64,000 bases of DNA from Aminipila luticellarii (lineage in GTDB: Bacteria > Bacillota > Clostridia > Peptostreptococcales > Anaerovoracaceae): the NCBI RefSeq assembly GCF_004103735.1, contig NZ_CP035281.1:124001-188000 (forward strand). Direction: 5' to 3'. Of this stretch, positions 56,102 to 64,000 are shown piece after piece. The stretch's first letter is position 1; each line of letters opens with the position of its first letter. The notes beneath the pieces are model-generated. The model made no database searches and had not been told where the DNA came from. It saw nothing but the letters and a program-made list of their open reading frames with translations. Both the position numbers and the translations under genes were made by a program.

Positions 56102-57046
56102 ATGTATGGGCGTTTTTTAGTTTTATTCGCTTTAATGATAACCGGATATATTCTGGCAAAAAAGAATATCTTTGACAGTCATTCTACCCATGCCATAAAC
56201 CGTTTTATCGTCTATTTCGCTTATCCCTGCCTGATCGTAGAAAAGATCAGTGCACTGGAAATGAATCAAGAGACCTTTCTCAATTTTATTTTGACGTTGG
56301 TACTCTCTACCTTGCTGTTCTATATTGGCTACGGAGCCTCTTACGTATATGGCAGGATACGGAAATTTCCGAGGGAAAATGCCAACGTAGCAGAATTTGC
56401 CATGGCCAGTCCCAATGATGGCTTCATGGGCTTTCCTGTAGCCCTGCTATTTTTCGGAGATATGGGACTTTTGTTCATGCTGGCCCACAATGCGGCTTTG
56501 AATCTGTACTTTTTTACGTTAGGCATTTGCATGATGAAAAGGAATCAAACAGGTAAACCGCCGATTACGGGAAGAAGGCTTTTTAAAGCAGCGGCGGAAT
56601 TGATCATGAACCCAAATATTCTGGCTCTTACGGCTGGATTGATCCTGTGCGGCACAGGCGTCAAACTCCCAGTACCCTTGAAGGATTATTTTCTGTATAT
56701 CGGAAATGTGTCTACGCCCATGGCCATGATTTATATTGGAACCTCTTTGGCAAAAAGCGACTTTATAGGGATCATCAAAAATAAGCAGATCGTGGAATGC
56801 AGTCTGATGAAATTAATTGGGCTGCCGCTTCTGACCTATGGTCTGGTCGTGTTTCTGCCGGTCAGCAATCTGATTAAGATGACCTGTGTACTGGGAGCCT
56901 GTTTTCCTACAGCGGCGACCGTGCCGATGCTGGCCGAACAGGAGCAGCAGGATGCGCGACTTGGCAGTGAGATTCTGTTTTTAAGCACTGTATTGTCGGC
57001 AGCGACCGTGCCGCTGGCTGTGCAGCTCGTGAGCGTATTTATTTAG
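56102..57046 (+). CDS. AEC-family transporter (auxin efflux carrier type)
   Basis: 314 residues, about ten hydrophobic segments in two inverted halves. GGAGG lies 11 bases before the ATG. Features: FIVYFAYPCLIVEKISAL (N-terminal Pro-containing helix), MASPNDGFMGFPVALLFFGD (the NxxFxG-like unwound helix of AEC carriers), LALTAGLILCG, and ACFPTAATVPMLAEQ. Members export malate, malonate or other organic acids; substrate not predictable. It is the last gene before the ECF operon and is probably transcribed alone. Confidence 0.9.
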   Translation: MYGRFLVLFALMITGYILAKKNIFDSHSTHAINRFIVYFAYPCLIVEKISALEMNQETFLNFILTLVLSTLLFYIGYGASYVYGRIRKFPRENANVAEFAMASPNDGFMGFPVALLFFGDMGLLFMLAHNAALNLYFFTLGICMMKRNQTGKPPITGRRLFKAAAELIMNPNILALTAGLILCGTGVKLPVPLKDYFLYIGNVSTPMAMIYIGTSLAKSDFIGIIKNKQIVECSLMKLIGLPLLTYGLVVFLPVSNLIKMTCVLGACFPTAATVPMLAEQEQQDARLGSEILFLSTVLSAATVPLAVQLVSVFI

Positions 57047-57228
57047 AAGAATTCAGTAGGGGAGCAGAACGCTGCGGAAAAGAGTCGGAGGGAAGCGAAA
57101 AAGGCTGGAACTTCAAGGACACTAATGGTATACTTATGTCAAATTATATTGGAAAAATCAGGGGGAGATATCCGGTTCAGGTCTGGGTTTGGGTTTGGAG
57201 AGAATAACAGCTTTTAGGAGGAATGAAT

Positions 57229-57888
57229 ATGAAAGGAATTAAAGGATTTTTTAGTTCGATCGCAACCACGCAGGGCATCGTTGCAGTGGTAATTGCAGTG
57301 GTGCTTTGTGCCGTTGTATTGTTCTTTGGTAAAAAGTTTGGAAAGCCTATGAGTACCAAGACGGTTGTGGCAATCGGAATTGGTGCGGCTCTTTATGCGG
57401 CACTTTCGGCTCTTTCCATTCCCATCGGTCCGAACACGACGTTTCGTCTAGCCATTATACTGCTGCCTATTTTTGGAGCATTCTTTGGCCCTACAGCGGG
57501 TTTTCTCGTTGGATTTATCGGACATGCGCTGAACGATGCCTTTTTGGGAGGAAACGTATGGTGGAGCTGGGTATTCATGTCAGCTATGCTGGGCTTCTTC
57601 GGCGGGTTCGTTCGTCTGGACAGAAGGTTTGATCCGCTGAACGGCGTTTGCACTAAGGTTCATATGCTGAGCATGTACATATGGTCGGCGGTAGGTATGG
57701 CTGCCGGAAGCCTGATGGCGTATTTCGGAGACGTGTATCTGTACGGAGAGCCTGCGGAAAAGTTGTTTATTCAGGTCACACTTGCCAATATTTCCAATCT
57801 TGTTGTTATATTTGTTATAGGAATTCCGGCAATCGGTCTGATCGCAAAGAGCAGATCCAAGAGCAAGGGACTGGTAAAGGAAGACTGA
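57229..57888 (+). CDS. ECF transporter S component, UPF0397 type
   Basis: 219 residues from ATG at 57229, preceded by AGGAGG at the right distance; the ATG at 57223 is too close. Six hydrophobic segments. VVAIGIGAALYAALSALSIPI, GPTAGFLVGFIGHALND and GNVWWSW are UPF0397 hallmarks. The S component is the membrane subunit that captures the vitamin. UPF0397 members are often annotated as riboflavin-type ECF subunits, but that is a family label and the substrate is unproven. It is in one operon with the ATPase and T component. Confidence 0.9.
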   Translation: MKGIKGFFSSIATTQGIVAVVIAVVLCAVVLFFGKKFGKPMSTKTVVAIGIGAALYAALSALSIPIGPNTTFRLAIILLPIFGAFFGPTAGFLVGFIGHALNDAFLGGNVWWSWVFMSAMLGFFGGFVRLDRRFDPLNGVCTKVHMLSMYIWSAVGMAAGSLMAYFGDVYLYGEPAEKLFIQVTLANISNLVVIFVIGIPAIGLIAKSRSKSKGLVKED

Positions 57889-57892
57889 CAGC

Positions 57893-59590
57893 ATGAGCAT
57901 GATTTCTTTTAAGAACTTTTCATTTAAATATAGTAATTTGAACGAATATACCTTGACAGACATAAGCTTTGAAATCCGGCAGGGCGAAAAGGTCCTGATC
58001 ACCGGGAAGAGCGGAAGCGGAAAGTCTACCATAGCGCATTGTATGAATGGACTGATTCCGTTTAATTACAAGGGAGAGCTGTCGGGTGAAATTCTTGTGG
58101 ATGGAGCGATTCCTTCAGAGCATTCCCTGTTTGAGATGGGCGGTCATGTGGGAACCATCCTGCAAGACCAGGACTGTCAGTTCGTGGGTCTATCTGCCGG
58201 GGAGGATGTGGCCTTTGGCTTTGAAAACGACTGCATCCCTACGGAGCAGATGCGGAAGCTGGTGGATGAAGCACTGGAGCAGGTGGATATGCTGGAGCAG
58301 AAAGATATTACACCGCAGAACCTTTCCGGAGGGCAGAAACAAAAGGTAGCTATTGCAGGAATTTTGGCTATGAAAGCTCCTATCCTGCTGTTTGATGAAC
58401 CTCTTGCAAATCTGGATCCCGCCAGCGGGCAAAAAGCCATGGAAACCATCGACCGGCTTCAAAAAGAAGGAAAAACGATTCTTGTTATAGAGCACCGCAT
58501 CGAGGAGGTGCTTGAGCATCACTTCGATCGGGTCATCGTCATCGAAGGGGGGCGGATTGTCTTTGACGGAACGCCGGATGAGATCCTCGCGGGGGGCCAG
58601 CTGCCGCAGATGGGGTTAAGGCAGCCGCTGTATGTGGAAATGTTAAACTTGTGCGGTGCAGAACTGAAACCGGAGGACAACATATCCGATTTGGAGAATA
58701 CCATAAAGTTTAAAGAACTGGTAATGAGCAAATACTTGTCGGATACGTTTGAAAAGAAAGCAGGGTCTCAGGAAAAACTACTGGAATTGAAAGGGATTTG
58801 CTATACCTATTACAAAGAAGATCCCTATACCATTAAAGATATAACTTTTGATGTAAAAAAGGGTGAAATGCTTGCCATTGTAGGAAACAACGGGGCAGGC
58901 AAATCCACTCTGCTGAAAACCATTTCCGGGATTGCCAAATATCAGGAGGGATCCATGTATTACATGGGAGAATGTATTGACAAGTGGTCGGCGGGGAAAC
59001 GTGCGTCTGCCATTGGTTTTGTCATGCAGAATCCCAATCACATGATTACGAAAAATATTATTTTTGATGAGGTAGCCTTTGGACCGAGAAACTTTGGAAT
59101 ACCGGCAGAGGAAGTAAAAACAAGAGCAGAAAATGCGCTGAAGACCTGTGGCCTTTACGCTTTCAGGAACTGGCCGGCGTCAGCTCTCAGTTACGGACAG
59201 AAAAAAAGGCTGACCATTGCTTCCATTTTGGCGATGGGGCCGAAGGTGATTATTTTGGACGAGCCTACAGCCGGTCAGGATTACACCAGCTACCGTGAAT
59301 TTATGAACTATCTGTCAAGAATCAGGGAGAGTGGAACAGCAATCATTCTGATCACCCACGACATGCATCTGGCCTTAGAATATGCGGACAGGGCGGTGGT
59401 TCTATCCGGCGGTACGGTCATTGCTCAGGATACCATGGATAAAGTGCTGTCGGACAGTTCCTTAGTGGAGCGTGCCAATTTGAAGCACACGTCCATTGAG
59501 AGCATGGGCAGGCTCTATGGTGTATCGGATTTAAGCGGATTTATCGCTTATTTTACCCGCAGGGTTACAGGAGGTGGCATACATGACTAA
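57893..59590 (+). CDS. ECF transporter ATP-binding protein, two ABC domains in one chain
   Basis: 565 residues, 4 bases after the S-component gene. Domain 1 (about 1-235): Walker A ITGKSGSGKST, Q-loop LQDQDCQF, signature LSGGQKQKVAIAG, Walker B ILLFDEPLANLDP, switch His in IEHRIEEV. Domain 2 (about 285-525): Walker A VGNNGAGKST, LSYGQKKRLTIAS, IILDEPTAGQD, THDMHLAL. It energises the ECF complex and corresponds to fused EcfA1/EcfA2 (YkoD type). The T-component gene overlaps its end by 8 bases. Confidence 0.96.
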   Translation: MSMISFKNFSFKYSNLNEYTLTDISFEIRQGEKVLITGKSGSGKSTIAHCMNGLIPFNYKGELSGEILVDGAIPSEHSLFEMGGHVGTILQDQDCQFVGLSAGEDVAFGFENDCIPTEQMRKLVDEALEQVDMLEQKDITPQNLSGGQKQKVAIAGILAMKAPILLFDEPLANLDPASGQKAMETIDRLQKEGKTILVIEHRIEEVLEHHFDRVIVIEGGRIVFDGTPDEILAGGQLPQMGLRQPLYVEMLNLCGAELKPEDNISDLENTIKFKELVMSKYLSDTFEKKAGSQEKLLELKGICYTYYKEDPYTIKDITFDVKKGEMLAIVGNNGAGKSTLLKTISGIAKYQEGSMYYMGECIDKWSAGKRASAIGFVMQNPNHMITKNIIFDEVAFGPRNFGIPAEEVKTRAENALKTCGLYAFRNWPASALSYGQKKRLTIASILAMGPKVIILDEPTAGQDYTSYREFMNYLSRIRESGTAIILITHDMHLALEYADRAVVLSGGTVIAQDTMDKVLSDSSLVERANLKHTSIESMGRLYGVSDLSGFIAYFTRRVTGGGIHD

Positions 59591-60413
59591 AAGTGGTTCC
59601 TTATATATTGAAAGGGATTCTGTATTTCACCGAATGGATGGAAGTATAAAGCTGTTAATGTTGATCGGCTGGACCTTCTTTGTGTTTGCCTTTATGGATA
59701 TTCGCATATTTGCAGGGATTTTGTTTCTGGGGCTTCTCATGCTGAAGGCTTCTAATCTGCCGTGGAGGGCAATTTGGCCGTTTTTTGCATTTATTATTGT
59801 TTTCACCCTTTTTAACTCGGCTTTTCTGGTGGCAGTTACGCCGGCATACGGCTCCAAGCTCACGGGGACGTATACGGTTCTGTTCACGCTGTTCGGAGTA
59901 TATCGGGTAACCTATGAAACCATATTTTATTGTCTGACGCTGACGCTAAAATATATTTCGATTTTGCCCGTCACCATCTTGTTTATTTTTACCACCCATC
60001 CCAGCAGCTTTGCGGGGAGTATTAATCGGCTCGGTGTTTCATATAAAGTGGCTTATGCGGTAAGCATCGCCCTTCGTTATATGCCGGATGTCAAAGCTGA
60101 GGTCGATCACATTGTAAATGCACAGGAGGCAAGGGGAGTGGCGTTTAAAAAGGGTGATGCCAGTATATTTGTACGGCTTAAGAATTACGGAAGCGTCATG
60201 GTACCGCTGTTGATGTCTTCCCTCAGCCGGATTGAGGCCGTATCCAACGCCATGGATTTGAGAGGCTTTGGGAAAAGCAAGAAAAGAACCTGGTATCACC
60301 GGGAACCTTTATCCTCTCTTGATTTCGTCTTTGCCGCCTTGTCTGTTGCGGCTCTGCTGGCGGGCATCCTGATAAAATCAAGCCACTATGCGGGGTTCTG
60401 GTATCCGTTTTGA
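59583..60413 (+). CDS. ecfT: ECF transporter T component
   Basis: 276 residues from the ATG at 59583 (GGAGGTGG upstream); a GTG three codons earlier is an alternative. Four to six hydrophobic segments. The C-terminal coupling helices carry the paired Arg-containing motifs that contact the ATPases, around EARGVAFKKGDA and MDLRGFGKSKKR (usual A-R-G and A-R-G-like). The final gene of the ECF operon. Confidence 0.93.
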   Translation: MTKSGSLYIERDSVFHRMDGSIKLLMLIGWTFFVFAFMDIRIFAGILFLGLLMLKASNLPWRAIWPFFAFIIVFTLFNSAFLVAVTPAYGSKLTGTYTVLFTLFGVYRVTYETIFYCLTLTLKYISILPVTILFIFTTHPSSFAGSINRLGVSYKVAYAVSIALRYMPDVKAEVDHIVNAQEARGVAFKKGDASIFVRLKNYGSVMVPLLMSSLSRIEAVSNAMDLRGFGKSKKRTWYHREPLSSLDFVFAALSVAALLAGILIKSSHYAGFWYPF

Positions 60414-60435
60414 GGGCTGGAGGTGAGATATTGAC

Positions 60436-61746
60436 ATGTATATAACGCATAAAACGATTAAGGCAATCGGGCGATTTAAGATTTTTAAATATACCTTAAT
60501 GGCGAAAGGGGCGGCGGTAGGAGCCATAACGGGAATGGTGATTGTTCTATTTCGCCTGGGTGTAGATAAGCTGTGGGGAATCAGTCAGCAGATCATGCAA
60601 TATGCACACCACAGTGCTTTTTTTATTGTTGTATGGCTGTTTATTTTATTTTTTATATCCCTGTTTATTTCCTTTTTGCTTAAAGCAGAACCGATGATAT
60701 CCGGAAGTGGGATTCCTCAGGTAAAAGCCGAATTAGGAGGAGATTTATCTTTAAAATGGTGGAAGGTTCTGCTCTGCAAATTTATGGGCTGTCTGCTGGC
60801 TTTAGGCAGTGGACTGAGCTTAGGGCGAGAAGGTCCCAGCGTTCTGCTGGGAAGTATGGTGGGAAAGGGATTCTGCCGCATAACAAAAAGAATAAAAGCA
60901 GAAGAGCGATTTTTAATGACTTGCGGTGCAGGTGCGGGATTGACAGCGGCCTTTAACGCTCCAATTGCCGGAGCCATATTCTGTTTGGAAGAAATGAACC
61001 GAAGCTTTTCTGAAAAAACGCTGATTACAGCCATGGCGTCGACGATTACAGCAGATTTTGTGGCCAGTTATGTTTTTGGATTAAAACCTATTTTTATATT
61101 AAAGGTCGGTCAGACCGTACCGCTTCGATATTATTGGTTGTTTCTTCTTTTGGGTGTTCTCCTGGGAGTTTTTGGTGCGCTATTTAATAAGTGTCTGGAT
61201 ATGTTTCAAAATTTGTATAAAAAGTCGTTCAGGACTTCCTTAAAAATGGTTCTTCCCTTTGCATTTGTATTTGTTTTAGGATTGTTTTATCCGGAAGCGA
61301 TTGGCTCGGGAAGCCATCTGGCAGAAATCGCAAGCACAGGCAGGCTTTTAATCGGAAGCCTGTGCGTCCTCTTTATTATCAGATTTTTGTTTTTCATGAT
61401 TTGTTTCGGATCTGGCGCACCGGGTGGAATCTTTATGCCCTTATTGGTATTTGGGGCAATCTTGGGAAGTATATTTGGACAGCTGGCAGGAACTTCTCTC
61501 GGATTTGGAAGCACTTATTTGGAAACGTTTGTTATCGTGGGTATGGCGGGGGCTTTTGCCGCTATTGTGCGGGCACCGATAACCGGAATTATTCTTATCA
61601 GTGAAATGACAGGAACCTTATCTCATTTGCTGGCTCTGTCGCTGGTTTCTTTGGCGGCATATACTGTTGCAGATATATTGAAGGCAAAACCGGTCTATGA
61701 ACAACTGCTGGATCGGATTTTAAGAGAACTTTCAAGCCGAACATAA
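60436..61746 (+). CDS. ClC-family chloride channel/antiporter
   Basis: 436 residues, with TGGAGGTGA 8 bases before the ATG. Selectivity-filter blocks are intact: GSGIPQVKAELGG, the external-gate GREGPSVLLGS (with its Glu), and GSGAPGGIFMPLLVFGA. The internal Glu segment FCLEEMNRSF matches E203 of the E. coli antiporter, so Cl-/H+ exchange rather than a simple channel is likely. It lacks C-terminal CBS domains. It follows the ECF operon by 22 bases and may be read through from it. Confidence 0.93.
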   Translation: MYITHKTIKAIGRFKIFKYTLMAKGAAVGAITGMVIVLFRLGVDKLWGISQQIMQYAHHSAFFIVVWLFILFFISLFISFLLKAEPMISGSGIPQVKAELGGDLSLKWWKVLLCKFMGCLLALGSGLSLGREGPSVLLGSMVGKGFCRITKRIKAEERFLMTCGAGAGLTAAFNAPIAGAIFCLEEMNRSFSEKTLITAMASTITADFVASYVFGLKPIFILKVGQTVPLRYYWLFLLLGVLLGVFGALFNKCLDMFQNLYKKSFRTSLKMVLPFAFVFVLGLFYPEAIGSGSHLAEIASTGRLLIGSLCVLFIIRFLFFMICFGSGAPGGIFMPLLVFGAILGSIFGQLAGTSLGFGSTYLETFVIVGMAGAFAAIVRAPITGIILISEMTGTLSHLLALSLVSLAAYTVADILKAKPVYEQLLDRILRELSSRT

Positions 61747-61817
61747 ATATAGTAAATTTGGATTACAATATTAAAATAGGGAAAGCTAAAATTTATCATT
61801 TAAAAATAAGTAAAATA

Positions 61818-61846
61818 TTTACAAATAAGTATAATTATTGTACAAT
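61818..61846 (+). promoter_or_regulatory. Promoter of the toxin mRNA
   Basis: TTTACA (61818-61823), 17 bases, TACAAT (61841-61846). The predicted mRNA starts near 61852 at GTGCTACC, giving a 50-nt leader before the toxin start. Confidence 0.75.
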
Positions 61847-61904
61847 AAAAGAGTGCTACCTGAGACACGGTAGGCGGTTATGCCCTTACGAGGGGATGGT
61901 GATT

Positions 61905-61988
61905 ATGTCTACAATGGAAACAATAGCCTTATTGGCTTTACTTGTTCAAATTGTATTAGTTACATATAATATCACAAAAAAGAAATAA
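61905..61988 (+). CDS. 27-residue hydrophobic type I toxin (holin-like toxin family)
   Basis: MSTMETIALLALLVQIVLV followed by TYNITKKK: a short N-terminal polar segment, one membrane helix and a Lys tail, the form of Hol-Tox/Fst-like type I toxins that insert in the membrane. The ribosome site GGGGATGGTGATT is 5-9 bases upstream and partly folds with the leader. A longer frame from 61758 exists but has no translation signals. The strong promoter, structured leader (GTGCTACC...CACGGTAGGC hairpin), shared terminator and a convergent minus-strand promoter with an untranslated RNA fit a type I toxin-antitoxin locus. Toxicity is untested. Confidence 0.75.
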   Translation: MSTMETIALLALLVQIVLVTYNITKKK

Positions 61989-62020
61989 TCGCCTCGGTCC
62001 GGAAAACTAGGCGATTATTT
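61983..62020. terminator. Bidirectional terminator shared by toxin mRNA and antisense RNA
   Basis: AAATAATCGCCT and AGGCGATTATTT, 12-bp stem around 14 bases. It overlaps the toxin stop codon; both convergent RNAs would end here and so overlap by at least the stem. Confidence 0.85.
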
Positions 62021-62068
62021 TAATCAAACTATAAATTCTGGGCTAACCGTTTACCGGTAGCACTTTTA
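61983..62068 (-). ncRNA. Predicted antisense RNA (type I antitoxin)
   Basis: On the minus strand TTGCAT (62098-62103), 16 bases, TATAAT (62076-62081) gives a start near 62068. The transcript opens with GTGCTACCGGTAAACGGTTAGCCC, resembling the toxin mRNA 5' end, and would stop at the shared hairpin, giving about 85 nt. There is no open frame. An antitoxin role is inferred from architecture. Confidence 0.65.
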
Positions 62069-62129
62069 TATGTTTATTATACTACAAGCTGAAAAAGATG
62101 CAAGTGGTAATTGCGGATGCAGGCTAAGC

Positions 62130-64000
62130 CTATTCTGTCTTTGTACCCGGCTTCGGGGTAAAGGCATTTGCCGCCGATTGTAACGCTGTAATAGCAGCAT
62201 TTACTTCGGATTGAAGTGCATTTCTTTTTTCATAAACGGCTGTGGCAGCACTGATGGCATCGGTGAAATCCTTATATTCTTTTTCCGTTACCCATGTGGT
62301 ACCAGTCGGCACATCCTCCGCTTTGTCGTTGACACGCACTCCGTTGACTCTGCCGTTTGCGGACTTGATGGCTGAATTCAATTCACTCTTATCCGCCCGT
62401 TTGCCGTCCTGAATCTTACCGTTGAACACATCGATGGCATTGTTCAGGGACTTCGCATAGCTTATCACCTGAGCAGAAGTATCCACGCTGTCTTTTGCCG
62501 CTTGCGCCTTAGAAATAGTATCGTCCAAGGCTGCCATATCTTCTTTGGTGACCCAATTGCTGCCCGGTGAAATATCAAATCCATCCACACTGACCGTCAC
62601 ATTTTTCTTTGCCGCTTGCGCATCGGAAATCGCCAGAGTCATAGCGGAAATATCTATTCGGATTTTTGTTCCGATCTGCTTATCCTTTTGACTATTAAAA
62701 GCGGTTATAGCGTTTCTCAATACATTGGCAGCGTCCTGGGCCTGTGCAACAGTCGTAACGGAGTATTTTGCATTCGTAGCCGTTGAAATGGCGTTATTCA
62801 ATGTATTCATTTGTGCCTGAGTGACCCAGTGAACATCCGTATAAACATCTTTGCCGTCCGCACTGACCTTTACTCCGGATTGTGCGGAGCGCGCATCCGT
62901 GACAGCCTTATCAATAGAACTGGTGTCTACGCTAGGGGTATTCTTTGCCGTCGTCCAGGTTACGCTGGAGGCGTCAATATTGGTTTTGTCCGAAATGGTT
63001 CGGAACTTCTTGCTCGGAATGGCTAAATAGTATTTCTGTCCCTCTTTTAAATCCTTTTTAGGCTCTATGGTAATCTTTTTCTTGGACGAAATGCTGGCAT
63101 CAAAGGAAACCTTTGTACCGCTGGAGCTTCCTTCTCTAAAGATAATGCAGCTCTCCACATAAGAATCCGTGATAGATTTTCCCGAATAGGTCTCTATGGT
63201 TTCATCAAATGCAATGGTCGGATTAATCGTAATCTTTACGTCGGACTCTCCTTTTTTAGGACGGAAGGTAACGTCACTGTCCGAATCGTCTCCTGTCCTG
63301 AAATAAGTGGTCTGAGAGGAATTCCCATCATCATGAGTGTCCAGAAATTCATTTTTAGGAATGACAATATAATATTTTGTGTCTTCATCCAGATCTTCGT
63401 CCGGTGTCAAGGTAATAACCTTTTTGCTGCTGTTTATGCTGCCGGAGAAGGAAATCTTGCTGCCGGAGGAAGAGCCTCGTCGCAGGTAGACCATATCTTC
63501 TATATCTGAATTCTTGATGGTAGAGCCGTTATACTTTTTTACGGCAGTGTCAAAAGTAATCGTAATTTCTGTATCAAGATCTACATTAGTTGCTCCATTT
63601 TTCGGACGTACTTCAATGTCTAAATCGGAATTATCACCATCGTCATCCTTTGAATTGGAGACAGAGGAAGAAGAAGTACCGGAGCCTTGTTTAATGTATT
63701 TTGGTTTTGTCTCATAGGTGATTCCGCTGGAATTGGCATTCATGGTATTAATACTGCCTGAGCCTCGGAAAGCAGTGCTGGCATTGACATTGGCAGTTCC
63801 GATGCTGGATCTGCTGTCCAGATTAATTTCACTGCTTCTGCCGGAGCTGTTCACGTTAAGAGTTGTAATAGAACCCGATTTTACGTCCACATCTGCGGAA
63901 GAACCGGTTATGTTCACTTTGACAAAGCTGCCTTTTAAGGTCGTATTGGCAGAACCTTTTATATCCACATCATTAAAACCGGTGCCATATAGTCCCCCGG
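62130..64000 (-). CDS. Surface-type repeat protein, C-terminal part (runs off right edge)
   Basis: The frame is open to base 64000, so the N-terminus and any signal peptide lie outside. From the N-terminal side visible here: a repetitive Ser/Asn/Gly-rich region about 100 residues long (SADVDVKSGSITTLNV, STAFRGSGSINTMNANS) like a beta-helical wall protein. A Ser/Asp-rich linker follows, then two Big_5-like Ig domains (EVRPKNGATNVDLDTEITITF; TFRPKKGESDVKITINPTIAF), each ending in a YYIVIP/YYLAIP strand. Three helical repeats of about 85-90 residues follow, each with a W-V-T landmark (DVHWVTQAQM, GSNWVTKEDM, GTTWVTEKEY) resembling FIVAR-type modules. It ends PKPGTKTE with no sortase motif. Likely an S-layer or adhesin protein. 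Confidence 0.8.
   Translation of the reverse strand, partial: GGLYGTGFNDVDIKGSANTTLKGSFVKVNITGSSADVDVKSGSITTLNVNSSGRSSEINLDSRSSIGTANVNASTAFRGSGSINTMNANSSGITYETKPKYIKQGSGTSSSSVSNSKDDDGDNSDLDIEVRPKNGATNVDLDTEITITFDTAVKKYNGSTIKNSDIEDMVYLRRGSSSGSKISFSGSINSSKKVITLTPDEDLDEDTKYYIVIPKNEFLDTHDDGNSSQTTYFRTGDDSDSDVTFRPKKGESDVKITINPTIAFDETIETYSGKSITDSYVESCIIFREGSSSGTKVSFDASISSKKKITIEPKKDLKEGQKYYLAIPSKKFRTISDKTNIDASSVTWTTAKNTPSVDTSSIDKAVTDARSAQSGVKVSADGKDVYTDVHWVTQAQMNTLNNAISTATNAKYSVTTVAQAQDAANVLRNAITAFNSQKDKQIGTKIRIDISAMTLAISDAQAAKKNVTVSVDGFDISPGSNWVTKEDMAALDDTISKAQAAKDSVDTSAQVISYAKSLNNAIDVFNGKIQDGKRADKSELNSAIKSANGRVNGVRVNDKAEDVPTGTTWVTEKEYKDFTDAISAATAVYEKRNALQSEVNAAITALQSAANAFTPKPGTKTE

Noticed and set aside
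57047-57222. Riboswitch ahead of the UPF0397 ECF operon
   Set aside because: The 170-base leader has no fold or conserved boxes I can match to an FMN, TPP, preQ1 or cobalamin riboswitch.
61758-61988. A 76-residue protein ending in the toxin sequence
   Set aside because: No promoter or ribosome site before it; the predicted mRNA starts about 100 bases downstream of that start. The 27-residue start has the correct signals.
1-64000. CRISPR arrays
   Set aside because: No series of regularly spaced short repeats was seen on reading through the window; the recurring motifs found are promoters, terminators, att repeats or protein repeats.

Overview
The window reads as chromosome of a spore-forming, anaerobic low-to-mid G+C Firmicute of class Clostridia. 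Evidence: sporulation genes (SpoIIR, a SPOCS/LysM protein), UPF0397-type ECF transport, the non-mevalonate pathway gene ispE, strong AGGAGG ribosome sites, and amino-acid/guanidino catabolism under sigma-54 control. Genus is not decidable from sequence alone; a relative of the Anaerovoracaceae/Family XIII clostridia is only a guess.

Layout. (1) 1-6.3 kb: a guanidino-compound catabolic cluster. It holds two amidinotransferase/deiminase paralogues (the first cut by the window edge), a RocR-like sigma-54 activator, an M28-fold hydrolase with substituted metal ligands, and an APC permease. A textbook -24/-12 promoter precedes the second deiminase. (2) 6.38-8.27 kb: a 1.8-kb islet with a Fic protein, bounded by a 52-bp direct repeat of the 3' end of tRNA-Arg(CCT). 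(3) 8.4-20.6 kb: ordinary chromosome: flavoprotein, DUF3810 protease-like protein, HisC-like aminotransferase, XRE/membrane pair, a frameshifted PucR regulator, DUF2812/PadR, CvpA, and a Crp/Fnr regulator divergent from a four-domain CoA-disulfide reductase-rhodanese-TusA-DsrE fusion. (4) 20.6-35.7 kb: an acquired region. It has a decayed cell-wall-binding gene, a small HTH gene, then a class-2 DISARM-like defence operon (Vsr-cytosine methyltransferase fusion, DrmE-like, DrmA). drmA is cut at 29,049. The tail of a large serine recombinase sits at 35,368-35,561. (5) Between those two broken genes lies a 6.3-kb inverted copy (29,050-35,367) of the housekeeping segment 41,554-47,883. (6) 35.7-61.7 kb: housekeeping: tadA, an Ig-like membrane protein, ispE-gntR, CheC-like, SPOCS/LysM protein, spoIIR, a DxD-motif protein, HtrA, phosphoglucomutase, hslO, ddl, DUF1934, CtpA, a Ca2+ P-type ATPase, DUF1846, an AEC transporter, an ECF operon, and a ClC channel. 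(7) 61.8-62.1 kb: a probable type I toxin/antisense RNA pair. (8) 62.1-64 kb: the C-terminal part of a surface protein.

The most striking structural fact is the inverted duplication. The two arms differ mainly by single-base indels, many in short homopolymers, and each arm breaks genes that are intact in the other. That pattern fits unpolished long-read sequence in a repeat, so it may be a misassembly or a recent rearrangement. Either way it removes the expected drmB/drmC part of the DISARM locus and most of the recombinase. The most biologically interesting items are the DISARM variant led by a Vsr-methyltransferase fusion, the guanidino cluster with its M28-like enzyme, the four-domain sulfur-transfer fusion with a class-II-like Crp/Fnr site, and the type I toxin locus.
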